From: Temnothorax longispinosus
Lineage: Eukaryota > Arthropoda > Insecta > Hymenoptera > Formicidae
Direction of reading: 5' to 3'
Length of the DNA: 64,000 bases
Assembly (NCBI RefSeq): GCF_030848805.1
Contig: NC_092367.1
Coordinates: 9,411,835-9,475,834, forward strand
Part shown: piece after piece, positions 43,517 to 56,445 of the stretch
Layout of the letters: each line of letters starts with the position of its first letter
Position numbering within the stretch: the first letter of the stretch is position 1
Notes under the pieces: generated by a model
Databases searched by the model: none
What the model saw: the letters and a program-made list of their open reading frames with translations, nothing else
Told to the model about the DNA's origin: nothing
Program-made: the position numbers and the translations under genes

Positions 43517-44920
43517 TCCACCTTACCTTCTTCACACCAACTACACAATTAGACAAGAAAAGCGTCTCAGCAAACATATCTATGTTTTTGATATCTTCTC
43601 TACAGCTCTCCAATAGGAATGCTCAGTCTATTATATACGTCTATGGTAATTGCACATATAAATTCTATAAAACAATTACACTTACCGTATTGAAAGTTAC
43701 ATATGACAGTACAATGATTTTACCCATTCTTAGTATTGATGGCCTCTCACTTCTTATCATCATCATTATAAGAAGCTTCCTCGCTGCTATTGGCATATTG
43801 TACCACTCTGAATTATACCTACAATTTTTGGAAGAAATTTTAAAATTTCATTATTTATTTATCCGCTTGCTATTTTGTTATGCTTTCATGGATTATATGA
43901 TTTAGCAAACTACTGCTTATATTATACAAAACGTACGCAGATTTAAACACTTTCTCGCTGGAATCTATGATTTTCTGACCCTGCCAGTTTTCGAAGAAAA
44001 CGTTAATTAAAAGTCCGTTTAGATAAGCAGTGGGTTTTAAAAGGCGATTAATATTTTCTGTGTTGGTTATCACCTACACGACAAAAAGACAAGATATATA
44101 ATTAATGAAATATAGTAAATATAGTTAAATAAATTAGCTTTACTAAATATTTTATTAATTTATACATGCGATGTAAAAGCACATCCAAAAACTATTAAAA
44201 TTTTGTGAGAATTTCATCAGATATACCTGATATCCCAGGACACTTAAAATAAGTACGGTCAGTCCAATATGTATAAAGAGAGGTAAGCTATATACTGATT
44301 CTATGACGGCAACAAATCTAATATAATATACACAAACATATCATTTGTTACTTTGTTGCTTGTACAAAGATAATAATGCCAAGCGTTCAACCGTATACTC
44401 ACTGCATCGTTTCCGTGTGTCTGCGAATACTGTACGCGATATTCGCATAAGATTTATCTTTTGCAGTCGTCATCGTCAATCTGTCGTTTTTGAGGACTAA
44501 CGCGGTTTCCAACCGGTATCTAAGCTCAATATTATCAAAAAAATTTTTTAATGACGCCTCTTGGAATAAAAGTATTTCCGCAACAAATAAACTATCCCAT
44601 TATTCGCGTGGCATCTTTATAGAATCCATGCACTTAAACCATGATCGTTTATTAGACTCACCTCAAAGCCGCGAACAAACCGCAGCAGTATTCGACAAGT
44701 GTTAGATACAGAACATCGAATACTACTAGTAAGACTGTGTAAGAAAAATCGCATATGGCGCTGTGTATAAAAATTGGAACGTAATATGTGTCTAGATCAA
44801 CCATATAATTAACACGATGAGGTAGTCCTATTTGAACTTTACTTAATGTCTTAGTCTTCTCGGATTCCGTGTATAAAATTCTTGTCAGTAATGTCGAAAG
44901 TATATAAAGGACACTGTGAC

Positions 44921-45930
44921 CTAGTAAGAAACCTAATTTACAGAATAATTGTTACATAATTGACAGTTATTGCCGTTAAAAAATTACATAATATTTTAAT
45001 ATTTTAAAAAGCGTCAAACGTTTTCAAACATTTTTTAAAGCTACTGTAATATACAGGGTGAGTGCGAAATCGTAGTACAAGCGACGAGATGATTCCTCAT
45101 GCCAAAACAAATCGAAATTGTAGGATAATTTTTTTCGTAAAAAGCTTTATTTTCGAAATAAACAATTTTGAAAATTTATCACGTATATATACTTGTCTAG
45201 AGACCATATAATCAGCCTATACAGCACAAAATGTTTTCAAAAAGTATTTCTAAACATTTCTGTAAAAATATTGCAAAAAACATTTTTAAGTGATTTTAGG
45301 AATATTTTAAAACGGTTTAAAAAATTTTTGTGGTAACATTTTTAAAAATATTTTAAGAATTTTTTTAAAATATTTTTAAAAATGTTCTTCTTTATCACCC
45401 AGACAATATTTTCTTAAATATTCGAAATATATTTTTGAAATATTAATTATATCTACATATTATTGTTTTATAATCTCGTTTCAAAATGTTTAAAAAAATA
45501 TTTTAAATTTATTTATTATTGGTTTTATAATCTTTTTTTTTTAAATATTTTTGAAATATTATAAAATATTTTAATTAAGATGCACCTTTCCGTGCTAGTT
45601 TGCAACGACGCCGCTAGGCAGCGCATAATGGTAAGGCTAACTCGTAAGTACATGCTTTGGGTGCTAAGGTTTATATATGTTAATATAAGCTAATTAAGGA
45701 TTGAGTTGCTAATACAATAAGCAGGCATTTGGCGAAGCAAAATCATGACATTCGCAAGACATATCTTTGCCAGCAATACAACGCAAGGTTCACTCAACAC
45801 TGCTGCGATGATATAGATATACAAAATAATGTTTTCCAAAGTATAATGTCCAGTCGGCACGTCGTTAAAAATAACAAATAAATCGACTAATTAGGACAAA
45901 GCTGCAAAAAATTTTAATCTCTTGTTTGGG
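44921..45930. other. AT-rich spacer between OR-3 exon 4 and Pao LTR, copy B
   Basis: Equivalent to 21762-22775, with the CAGGGTGAGTGCGAAATCG repeat end at about 45053, low-complexity AAATATTTT runs and the unassigned hydrophobic frame near 45.70-45.89 kb. OR-3 exons 1-3 are not found here either. Confidence 0.6.
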
Positions 45931-46076
45931 TGTCAGTAATGACATACTAAGTTCCATACTAAGTTTCTTACATTACATCAACTTCACCTCTCTTACTCGA
46001 CTCAACTACACTTCGATTCGCGAGTCGATAGCTTGCGCGCTCCTATCTATCGATAGAGGGATCGAGAGCGCTAACA
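45931..46076 (-). repeat. Pao 3' LTR, copy B
   Basis: 146 bp on the minus strand, from TGTTAGCGCTCTCGATCC to about TACTGACA, directly after the purine-rich AAGGGAGGCGGCA. Confidence 0.7.
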
Positions 46077-46367
46077 TGCCGCCTCCCTTGGAAGGATTAC
46101 CTTTCAAAATACAATCTTGTAAATACAGTACAAAAATTCAACTCAAATTGAAACATATTAATTTTAGAACTCAAATAAACTTCTTTTTAGGCTACAGAAC
46201 AATTAAGCAATCTGTCTTTCGCCTCACGATAAATGAACAGAATAAAATATGTGAAACTGAGCTTTACTTATTCTTAAACGTATAATGTCTTAAACCTATA
46301 ATGATCTAAACTGCGCAAACAATCTTTTCAGTCTTTTAATCTTTCGGATTACACTTTCTCGCGTTAT

Positions 46368-46657
46368 TTAATCGATAGTAGAATCTTCTACCGGAATCGG
46401 GCACAGTTTTCTCACCGCTCTTTTAAACTCTCCGTTTTTAGTTTTTACCGCGACCACTCGCACTACTCCGTCTTACCAGAATATAGCTTACAATTAGTAA
46501 CTCTACTCATCAACCATTGAAAGGAGGGCACATGGTCTTCCTTCAACAACACGATAGTGTTCATCTTGATGTTCTCGCCGGACTCGGTCCACTTGTTTCG
46601 CTTTTGAAGTTCTTGCAGGTATTCTGACTTCCATCGGCTCCAGAACTGCTGTCGCAC
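46368..46657 (-). pseudogene. Pao integrase C-terminal domain, copy B
   Basis: Same domain as 23215-23505, but a missing base near 46473 (GTCTTACC against GTCTTTACC in copy A) breaks the frame after NCKLYSGK. Confidence 0.85.
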
Positions 46658-46764
46658 CTTGCATATGTGTTTTCACCGAGACAATCGGTTATCTGGTGTT
46701 TCTAAATAATATTCTCGACCAGTTGTACTAGTGAATCGCATACCAGGAAGTGGGACGGGGTTAA

Positions 46765-48053
46765 CCCGTTGACTGTGTATGACGGCTATAGCCGCAAAAA
46801 ACAAAAGTGGCCAAGAGTGTGTATGATGGCTATAGCCGCAACGTAGAAAAAACAAAGTAAAACTTTTTGAATTTGCTTGAAACTTGTTACTCGGGAGTTT
46901 CTGGGGTCGCTGATTACGAATCCGAAGTCAGATGTACAAAATTCAAATGGCGGATCCAATATGGCGGATCAAAATTACACAAAAGGTTTGACTTTCATGA
47001 AATTTGGTATTTTTATATTTTTTGGATTTCTGAATCTGAATATAAAGTCAGATTTTCAAAATTCAAAATGGCGGATTCAATATGACGGATCAAAAATAAA
47101 AAAGTTGGTAGATTTACATGAAATTGTGTAGCCTTATGTCTTTTGGGTCTCTGAATCCAAATATGATGTCAAATTTTCAAAATTTTAAATGGCGGATCCA
47201 ATATGGCGCATCAAAATTACAAAAAATGGTCTGATTTTTATGAAATTTGGTACCCTTATGTTTTTTGGGTCTCTGAATCCAAATATGTCATCAAAATTAA
47301 AAAATGGCGGATGCAATATGGCGCTTTAAAATTATAAAAAATGTATTGATATCTATTAAACTTGGATTCTTTAAGTATTTTAGATTGCAGATCTTAATAT
47401 AATATAAAAATTCCAAAATTACAACTTACCTAGAATAAAAAGTAACAGAGATATTGTAAGCGACCCAACTAGCCAAATTTTATTGATCTAAAACGCTACG
47501 TTTCGACCGTGGATCCGGTCCTTTTCAAGCGCAAATACACCTCTCACAAATATATTAGTCAGGCATAATGCCCTAACTACGCCGAATCTAAAAAATATTT
47601 GTGCGTCGGTATCAAACGATACAATATAAAATATTCGTTTAAACGGCATACTTCGTTAGATGTTTGTGTCGTGTCAGAGCCGTGCGGTGGTAAAATTTAG
47701 ACATTACCTAGAATATAAGGGTACCAAATTTCATGAAAATCAGACCATTTTTTGTAATTTTGATCCGCCATATTAGATCCGTCATTTTGAATTTTGAAAA
47801 TCTGACATTATATTCGGATTCAGAGACCCAAAAAAATAAGGGTACCACCAAATTTCATGAAAATCAAACCATTTTTTGTAATTTTGATCCGCCATATTGG
47901 ATCCGCCATTTAGAATTTTTGAAAATCTGACATCATATCGGATTCAGAGACCCAAAAAAACATAAGGGTATCAAGTTTCATAATAATCCGATAAACTTTT
48001 TTTTCAACACACTTTTGGCCCAAATAGTAAAATTCTCTTACACAGCCAATGGG
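46765..48053. mobile_element. 1.29-kb TTAA element inside Pao, copy B
   Basis: Counterpart of 23613-24901, flanked by TTAA at 46761-46764 and 48054-48057. Same inverted arrays of AAAATGGCGGATCC units and the same unique centre. A few single-base indels separate the copies. Confidence 0.85.
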
Positions 48054-48200
48054 TTAATACGTCAAAATTATTGGGATCTTTGGATAAGGGAGGTAAGGGG
48101 CCTCGAGTTGAGGATTACTACAATTTCTGTCAGCAAAGTACAATATTCCTCGAAAGTAAGCACCTTGCCTTGTGTAACTGTGTACAAATGCCGCTTAGTT

Positions 48201-49369
48201 CCTTATGAAAAAGTAGTACTGGTTTTAATACTGGAAAAAGTATTGGTGAAAACATAAGTACTCAAAGTACTACTAAATTCGACCATACTGACTTCGTCAG
48301 TACTCCTTCCCAGTACTCATCCAGTACTCATCCAATACTCATTCAGTACTCCCTTCAGTACTTTTTTTAGTACTCCCCCAGTATTCCCTCCAGTACTTTC
48401 TCCAGTACTCCCTCAGTACTCTCCCAGTACTCCCCCCAGTACTCCCTCCAATACTTCCTCTAGTACTCTTTTAGTACTTCTTGAATACTCGTGGGATACT
48501 AACGTGTGGCACAGGCGCAGTACTTGCGCAGTACTATCCAAATAGAACAAAAAGTGTAATTGTAGGCTTAGAGTTTAGGAACTCTTGCCTTAGGCGACTA
48601 GCGCCCGAAAATATCTGATTTGGTCCCGTAGGGGGTCTCCTCTTATACAAGTCGGTGCAGAATCTTGAACTCGAGAGAATGCTTGGGCGAGGCCACGCTT
48701 AGCGGCGTCGATGCAAACTGCCCATTTTACTAGTGTTTCCGCGCGGGCGTGTATCACTGGTGGCGTGACCGCCACAAAGATGATATTGATAGTTTAGTGT
48801 GTTAATTTAGTATTTTATTATTTAGTATTTCTAAGATACGTTACGAAAAAGTAGTAATAGCAATTAGTACTCAGTACTGAGTGATCAGCACTTGTAGTAT
48901 TGACAGTATTAGTATGTTAATACTCATAAATATTGCAGAATGGTCAGTATTGTGCCTATTAGTTCTTTATTAATTTAGTATTTCTAAGATACGTTACGAA
49001 AAAGTAGTAATAGCAATTAGTACTCAGTACTGAGTGATCATACTCGTAGTATTGACAGTATTAGTATGTTAATACTCGTAAATATTGCAGAATGGTCAGT
49101 ACTGTGCCTATTAGTTCTTACAGTACTGGCAGTACTATCATGATAGTACTCCGAATATTAATCTGATAAAGTACTGACCACTTCAATACTTTGAAGTACT
49201 AATGAGTATTATTGCTTGTAGTACTGCCAGTACTGTAAGCACTTACAGACACAGTACTGACCATTCTGCAGTATTCATGAGTATTAACATACTAATACTC
49301 TCTAATATACTACGAGTACTGATCACTCAGTACTGAGTACTGATTGCTAGTACTACTTTTTCGTAAGGG
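48201..49369. mobile_element. 1.17-kb AGTACT-rich DNA element inside Pao, copy B
   Basis: Counterpart of 25048-26217, same ends and same AGTACT palindrome clusters, the left end one C shorter. No transposase frame. Confidence 0.8.
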
Positions 49370-50240
49370 TTATCTTAACGGCCGCCTCCCAAATGCCTCC
49401 AAAGTGAGGTGCTCGCGGAAGGTTAAAGTTTCATACGATGCGCTGTTGAGCTAGGCTTGTCTCGATCTCGCGCTTTTTCTTTTCTAAAAAGGCGAAAATC
49501 TCCTTCAGTTCGCGGGCTGCTCCCACGAAGTTCGTTTCATTGTCAGAGAAAATTTGAGAACACAGTCCTTGTCTTGCTGTAAAACAACTCATCGCCGCTA
49601 AAGAGGCTTCTGTGGTAAGGTCAAATACCAGCTCCAAATGTACTGCCTTTGTGCTGAGGCACGTGAATACGGCCACGTAACCTTTCGATACATTGACTCT
49701 TCCTCAACGCCTGCTCTCTCGCACTTGCAGAAGGCCTGCGTAGTCTATTCTTGTGCAAATAAATGGCCTGGCGTAAGCACTGACACGCTCCTTAGGCAAG
49801 TCACTCATCTTGATGTCTAGGATTGCCGGTTTGAATCGGTAGCAGTTTAAGCAATTTTTAATTACTTTCCTGACTTCTCTTTGACCACTAATCGGCCAAA
49901 AACGATGTCGCACCGCGCTAAGCAGCTGTTCTTGCGGACAATGATGCAGTCTGACGTGCTCCTCACCGATAATGGATCCAGTTATTACATGTTTTGTAGG
50001 TAAAACCATCGGATGCTTTCACTCCATTGACAGACTTACATGCCGGAGCCTTCCTCCTACTCGAATCAATCCATCGCCGACCAGGAATGGGTCTAACCCC
50101 CGTAACTTGCTCTTTCGTGATATTTCGCGCTCCTTTTGTAAATTCTCTATCTCTTCATGGAACGCCTCTCGTTACGTCATTTTGACGATCGTCTGCTCCG
50201 CTTGCTGCAACTCCTCGACTGATAGTGGTCCACCCTTATT
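49370..50240 (-). pseudogene. Pao integrase zinc finger and core, copy B
   Basis: Frames 50009-49704 and 49676-49431. HHCPQEQLLSAVRHRFWPIS and KNCLNCYRFKP form the zinc module, RIDYAG has the first catalytic Asp, VFTCLSTKAVHLELVF follows, IFSDNETNFVGA has the second Asp, and HFGGIWEAA (about 49378-49410) the Glu. Here the core reads through the place where copy A has a deletion, so copy B is closer to the original. The segment is bounded by the AGTACT element and the foldback. Confidence 0.87.
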
Positions 50241-51765
50241 TATGGCACGCCGTTTTACTTTTTAATGGCATCAATAATATTCTACACAATATAAAAGTTT
50301 CCAAAATAATTGTTCTAAAAAAATAGCGATTCTTACTAATGATTTTAAATTATGTCGAACATAATAAAAATTGGACGAATTAAAATTATGTCGGGACATA
50401 AAAATAATTCCGAATTTTTATTATGTTCCGACATCATAGTAATTCATCCAATTAAAATTATATCGGAACATAATAAAAATTGTACGGCAAGCCGTTTTAC
50501 TTTTTAATAGCATAATAAATATTCCATTCAATATAAAAGATCAAAAAATAATAGTCTTAAAAAAAATTACAATGAATTAAAATTATGTCAAGACATCATA
50601 AAAATTCGGAATTATTTTTACGTGTCGATATCATTTTAATTCAACCAATTTTTTATGATGTCACGACATAATTTTAATTCAACGAATTAAAATTTGATAT
50701 ACATAATAAAATTGCATGGCACACCGTTTTACTTTTCAATAGCATAAATAATAATCTATACAATATAAAAGTTTCAAAAAATAATTGTCTTGAGAAAAAT
50801 AGCTATTTTTACTAATGAATTAAATTTATGTCAAACATAATAAAAATTGCATAAATTAAAATTATGTCGGGACATAATAAAAATTCGGAATTATTTTTAT
50901 GTCCTAACATAATTTTAATTTCACGAATTAAAATTATGTCTGGACATCATAAAAATTAGATGAATTAAAATTATGTCGAGACATCATAAAAATTGTACGA
51001 ATTAAAATGATGTCGACATCATAAAAATTGAATGAATTAAAATTATGTCGAGACATAATAAAAATTGTATGAATTAAAATTATGTCGAGACATCATAAAA
51101 ATTGTATGAATTAAAATTATGTCGACATCATAAAAATTGAATAAATTAAAATTATGTCGCTACGTAAAAATAATTCCGAATTTTTATGATGTGTCGACAT
51201 AATTTTAATTCATACAATTTTATGATGTCTCGACATAATTTTAATTTATTCAATTTTTATGATGTTTCAATTTTTATGACATCTCGACATAATTTTAATT
51301 CATTCAATTTTTATGATGTCTCGACATAATTTTAATTCATTCAATTTTTATGATGTCGACATCATTTTAATTCATATAATTTTTATGATGTCGACATAAT
51401 TTTAATTCATACAATTTTTATGATGTCTCGACAAAATTTTAATTCATTCAATTTTTATAATGTCTCAATTTTTATGATGTCCGAATTTTTATGATGTCTG
51501 AATTTTTATGATGTCTGAATTTTATGATGTCTCAATTTTAATGTCTTTTATGATGTCTGAATTTTTATGATGTCTGAATTTTTATGATGTCTCAATTTTT
51601 ATGATGTCTGAATTTTATGATGTCTCAATTTATTATTTTATGATGTCTCATTTTTATGATGTCTCAATTTTTATGATGTCGCGACATAATTTTAATTCCG
51701 GAGCTGGTGATTTTCATCCCACAATATTGGCAGCATTGTGTAAGTAGCGTCAACAGTTCTCACAG

Positions 51766-52316
51766 CTTGAATTCGATGTCTACGTGTCCCAGGTCGCCGA
51801 TTACGACGTCCAGATAATGCGCTCCGTAGTTTTCGGTGTCTAAGTGTATTAATACCTTGAATTCGATGTCTACGTGTCCCAGGTTGTCGACGACGAGGTC
51901 CAGATAGTGCGCTCCGTAGTTTTCGGTGTCTAGGTGTACTAATACCTTGAATTCGATGTCACGTGTCCCAGGTTGCCGATGACGGCGTCCAGATAATGCG
52001 CTCCGTAGTTTTCGGTGTCTAGGTGTATTAATACCTTGAATTTGATGTCTACGTGTCCCAGGTTGCCGACGACGAGGTCCAGATAGTGCGCTCCGTAGTT
52101 TTCGGTGTCCAGGTGTATTCATACTTTGAATTCGATGTCTACGTGTCCCAGGTTGCCGATGACGACGTCTAGATAATGCGCTTCGTAGTTTTCGGTGTCT
52201 AGGTGTATTAATACCTTGAATTCGATGTCTACGTGTCCCAGGTTGCCGATGACAACGTCCAGATAATGCGCTCCGTAGTTTTCGGTGTCTAGGTGTATTA
52301 ATAACTTTGAATTCAA
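51766..52316 (-). repeat. 90-bp minisatellite, left arm, copy B
   Basis: Six units. One has lost a base near 51960, which moves the second half into another frame (RHRKLRSALSG type), while the rest reads NYGAHYLDVVIGNLGHVD. The array has one unit more than the left arm of copy A (52080-52170 region), which shows unit gain or loss between copies. Confidence 0.85.
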
Positions 52317-52702
52317 ATCTAGGACACGTAGGTATCGAATTCGAGGATTTGTTCTAACAACTAGACACCGAAAACTACGGAGCGCACTGCCTAGGTTCCG
52401 TCATCGACCTGGAATACATAGATATAGGAAAATTATATATATTTAACTCTAATTGTAAGTTTTTAGTTAATGGTGCTTTTTAATTAATCAGAAACAAATC
52501 TAACGGCACTTTTATTATATTATGTGAATACAAGCTTTCGATTGCGATTATAAGACATAGATATATATATTTTTAACTTTATGTACATTATATTTAACAA
52601 AATTATAATATTACAAAAAATTATTTTAATCACAAAGAATTAAAAAGATAACAGTACAAAATAAAAATATTTAATTAAAATAAAATAAATAAATTTTTAT
52701 TT

Positions 52703-52850
52703 AAAAAAAACTTGGCGCTGCTAGACCTTGAAATTTAATAAAGTATTAAAATTTGGATTGAATTTAATAAAGCCCAAAATTTTTGATTAAATAAAAAAAT
52801 AATTTAGGGAAGTATGCAACGGGAGTCAAAAAGCAGCGCCAAGTTTTTTT
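52703..52850. mobile_element. Hairpin at the tip of the foldback, copy B
   Basis: Same ACTTGGCGCTGCT / AGCAGCGCCAAGT ends as at 29478-29622; AT-rich interior differs by single-base indels. Confidence 0.65.
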
Positions 52851-53061
52851 ACAAGAAAAATTTATTTATTTTATTTTAATTAATTATTTTTATACGTAAT
52901 ATCTATGTATTCCAGGTCGATGACGGAACCTAGGCAGTGCGCTCCGTAGTTTCCGGTGTCTAGTTGTTAAAACAATTCCTTGAATTCGATATCTACGTGT
53001 CCTAGATTTGGATTCAAAGTTATTAATACACTTAGACACCTACAGAGACACCTACATCCTA

Positions 53062-53585
53062 GAAAACTACGGAGCGCACTATCTAGACCTTGTCATCGGC
53101 AACCTAGAACACGTAGACATCGAATTCAAAGTATGAATACACCTAGACACCGAAAACTACGGAGCGCATTATCTGGACGTCGTCATCGGCAACCTGGGAC
53201 ACGTAGACATCGAATTCAAGGTATTAATACACCTAGACACCGAGAACTACGGAGCGCATTATCTGGACGTCGTCATCGAAAACCTTGGACACGTAGACAT
53301 CGAATTTAAAGTATGAATACACCTAGACACCGAAAACTACGGAGCGCACTATCTGGACCTCGTCGTCGGCAACCTGGGACACGTAGACATCGAATTCAAG
53401 GTATTAATACACCTAGACACCGAAAACTACGGAGCGCACTATCTGGACCTCGTCGTCGGCAACCTGGGACACGCAGACATCGAATTCAAGGTATTAATAC
53501 ACCTAGATACCGAAAACTACGCAGCGCACTATCTGGACGTCGTCATCGCCGACCTGGGACACGTAGACATCGATTTCAAGCTGTA
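53062..53585 (+). repeat. 90-bp minisatellite, right arm, copy B
   Basis: Six forward units ending in DFKL then TAA at about 53585, without the one-base insertion seen in copy A. Followed by the CTGTTGGCACTACTTACACA bridge and the AT-rich arm. Confidence 0.85.
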
Positions 53586-54611
53586 AGAACTGTTGGCACT
53601 ACTTACACAATGCTGCCAATATTGTGGGATGAAAATCACCAGCTCCGAAATTAAAATTATGTCGCGACATCATAAAAATTGAGACATCATAAAAATTCAG
53701 ACATCATAAAAATTGAGACATCATAAAAATTGAGACATCATAAAAATTCAAACATCATAAAAATTCGGACACCATAAAAATTGAGACATCATAAAAATTG
53801 AGACATCATAAAAATTCAGACATCATAAAAATTCAGACATCATAAAAATTCAGACATCATAAAAATTGAATGAATTAAAATTATGTCGAAACATCATAAA
53901 AATTGTATGAATTAAAATTATGTCGACATCATAAAAATTGTATGAATTAAAATGATGTCGACATCATAAAAATTGAATGAATTAAAATTATGTCGAGACA
54001 TCATAAAAATTGAATGAATTAAAATTATGTCGAGATGTCATAAAAATTGAAACATCATAAAAATTGAATGAATTAAAATTATGTCAAGACATCATAAAAA
54101 TTGAATGAATTAAAATTTTGTCGACACATCATAAAAATTCGGAATTATTTTTACGTATCGACATAATTTTAATTCATACAATTTTTATGATGTCGACATA
54201 ATTTTAATTCATACAATTTTTATGATGTCTCAACATAATTTTAATTCATTCAATTTTTATTATGTCTCGACATAATTTTAATTCATCAAATTAAAATTAT
54301 GTCAAACATAATAAAAATTGGATGTATAAAATTATGTCGGAACGTGATAAAAATTTGAAATTAAATTATATTTTATATATGTCCAGACATAATTTTATTT
54401 CGTGAAATTAAAATTATGTCAGGACATAAAAATAATTCCGAATTTTTATTATGTCCTGACATAATTTTAATTTATCCAATTTTTATTATGTTTGACATAA
54501 ATTTAATTCATTAGTACAAATAGCTATTTTTCTCAAGACATTATTTTTTGAAACTTTTATATTATGTAGAATATTATTTATGCTATTAAAAAGTAAAACG
54601 GCGTTCCATAC

Positions 54612-55250
54612 TTATTGACTCCACTGCAATTTACTTTGAATCTCAAACAATAAGCTATAACTCTCTTGAGTTTTCCATACTTTGAAATTCTCCTCAGTAT
54701 GTCCTTTGATTCGCTTATCTTTAACGTTCGTCGCCGTCTTTAGTTTGGGTAAGTTTTCTTCTGGTTTCTTCAATCTCTCGGATCTTCGATGATTACTCAT
54801 GAGCCAATGCGGTCCGTGCCACCAAAGTCGATTGACTGCCAGTGTATCTGCGCTAACACCCCTCGACAACATGTCAGTTGGGTTTTCTTCAGAAGGCACA
54901 TGATTCCAAGCAATTCCTTCTGTCAAATCTTCTATTCTTGATACTCGGTTAATTACAAAAGTCTTAAGTTTATTGGGCTGAAGTTTAATCCACCCTAGCA
55001 CAATAGTGCTATCGCTCGACAGCGTAGTTTCTCCGATGCTGTTACCAAATGATTTTCTTGTTGTCTCGTTTAACCTAGCAAGCAGAAGGGCTGCCTCAAG
55101 TTCTAACCTAGGCAGTGAGATCGTTTTTAAAGGAGCTACCCTTGACTTTGAGCAGATAAGATGTGAGCTAACTTTGCCTTCACCGTTGACACTTACTGCG
55201 TAGAGACACGCTCCAAAAGCTTTCTCTGAAGCGTCGCAAAATTCAAACAC
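54612..55250 (-). pseudogene. Pao RNase H region, copy B
   Basis: A 212-codon frame. FEFCDASEKAFGACLYA has the first catalytic Asp, LPRLELEAALLLARL the catalytic Glu, and LSSDSTIVLGWI another Asp; WNHVPSEENPTDMLSRG and LWWHGPHWL are typical of Pao/BEL. It ends right at the foldback target site, where the frame reads WSQ-stop. Confidence 0.88.
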
Positions 55251-55287
55251 ATCGAATTTCTCTGATACGCGTGCTGGAGCAATGTTT

Positions 55288-56350
55288 CTAGGAATTCGTA
55301 ACTCGTTGATCTTCGGTAATGATGTGTAGTATATACGCTTCCCATTCAGCTAGAAGCTCTTTTGGAACCGGTCGGTCCCACTCGAGGTCTTGTTGCCAAA
55401 GTCGCTGCATGATGATTTTGCCGTTAATTAGCAATGGTGCTATGAGTCCTAAGGGATCAAAGACTTGAGCGATTTTAGACAATAAAACGCGCTTTGTAAT
55501 AATCTGAGCGTTTGAGATCTGAATCTCGTACTGTAGGCAATCCTCGGTAGAATTCCACAGCAATCCAGGAGTCTTTAAGGGTCCTTCTTTGTCGATGACG
55601 AGCATCGTGTCCGTTTTGCTTTCTTCGGATAGATGCTGTACGTAGAACTCGCCGGTCATTTGATCTCCACTTCCTTAGAGGAAACTGACCTTGCATCAGC
55701 ATTTTCGCGAGATCTTTTTGTAGCTTAATAGCATCTTCTAATTTTTTCGCGCCTGTTATAACATCGTCCATGCAGGTGTCCTCCAGAATAGCGATCGCTG
55801 CTTCAGGCTCTTCTCTCTGTTTTCCTTGGCTACCCTGGCGGAAAAAATTTCTATGAATAACTGCAAAATTTAACTAGAAATAGAAATTTGTACATTTTTG
55901 TTGAAATATTTATTTTTTTGTAGAAATATCTACGAAATAGTACCACAAATTACAATGTTCTCAAATCAAGAAATTATTGCAACCCAGCAAACACAATGCA
56001 ACATGTAACGTACAGGTTAGTCGTAATTTCCTACTCAACAATATAAATGCAATATAACACACGTGTTATATTGAAGGCATGAAGGCATTTGATCGCCAAG
56101 AACACTGCGCACTGCCACGATCTTTCTTGTCAACGACGATCTGTCTGAACATGGCCGCCACATCTGCGGTTACCACAAACTCATGTGTTCTGAAACGAAG
56201 AATAATAAAAATGAGTTCTCTTTGCAGGTTTGGTCCATTTAATAACTTATCATTAAGACTTGTTCCTAACGTCGTTTTGGCGGACGCGTCAAATACAACT
56301 CGGAGTTTGGTTGTTATACTTTCCGGTCGTATGACAGGTTGGTGCGGCAA
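55288..56350 (-). pseudogene. Pao reverse transcriptase, broken, copy B
   Basis: Three frames. 56350-56066 holds TTKLRVVFDASAKTTLGTSL and VVTADVAAMFRQIVV (first catalytic Asp). 55771-55475 starts at the active site MDDVITGAKK. 55659-55288 holds KIAQVFDPLGLIAPLLINGK. Between the first two, about 55845-56075 is AT-rich non-Pao sequence, and the expected YG..P.L segment is missing, so a deletion or replacement has destroyed the palm. Confidence 0.85.
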
Positions 56351-56445
56351 GAAATATTGCTATGTCTCGTGTCCTTCGTCGTCCTTAATCCAGGACACAT
56401 GTCCCTGTTGTATGTAATCTTCCATGAATTTCACGTAGCTCGCTT

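Larger units (their letters stand above)
38163..44920 (-). pseudogene. Odorant receptor OR-3, exons 4-9, copy B
   Basis: Exons: 44920-44662, 44519-44403, 44317-44227, 44073-43937, 43818-43686 and, beyond Gypsy-1, 38210-38163; 785 bp in frame. Same motifs as copy A. Exon 9 reads VLRTSSSYFMLLRSL as in OR-1, without the extra Trp codon of copy A. One exon 4 base differs from copy A (GTT against GTG, silent). Exons 1-3 are again missing. If an upstream promoter and exons exist elsewhere, the downstream part could still be spliced, since all remaining splice sites look normal. Confidence 0.8.
50241..54610. mobile_element. Giant foldback element, complete, copy B
   Basis: 4370 bp, both ends resolved. 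Termini TATGGCACGCCGTTTTACTT and complement of TATGGAACGCCGTTTTACTT; 6-bp target duplication CTTATT at 50235-50240 and 54611-54616 inside the Pao pol region. Arms in order: terminal sequence (three tandem versions on the left, one on the right), AT-rich GACATAA/TTATGTC tandem repeats, an ACAATATTGGCAGCATTGTG bridge, 90-bp units in inverted orientation, and a small asymmetric centre (52410-52900) with the GGCGCTGCT hairpin. No open frame resembles a transposase, so mobility would need a helper in trans. Family unknown to me. Confidence 0.9.
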
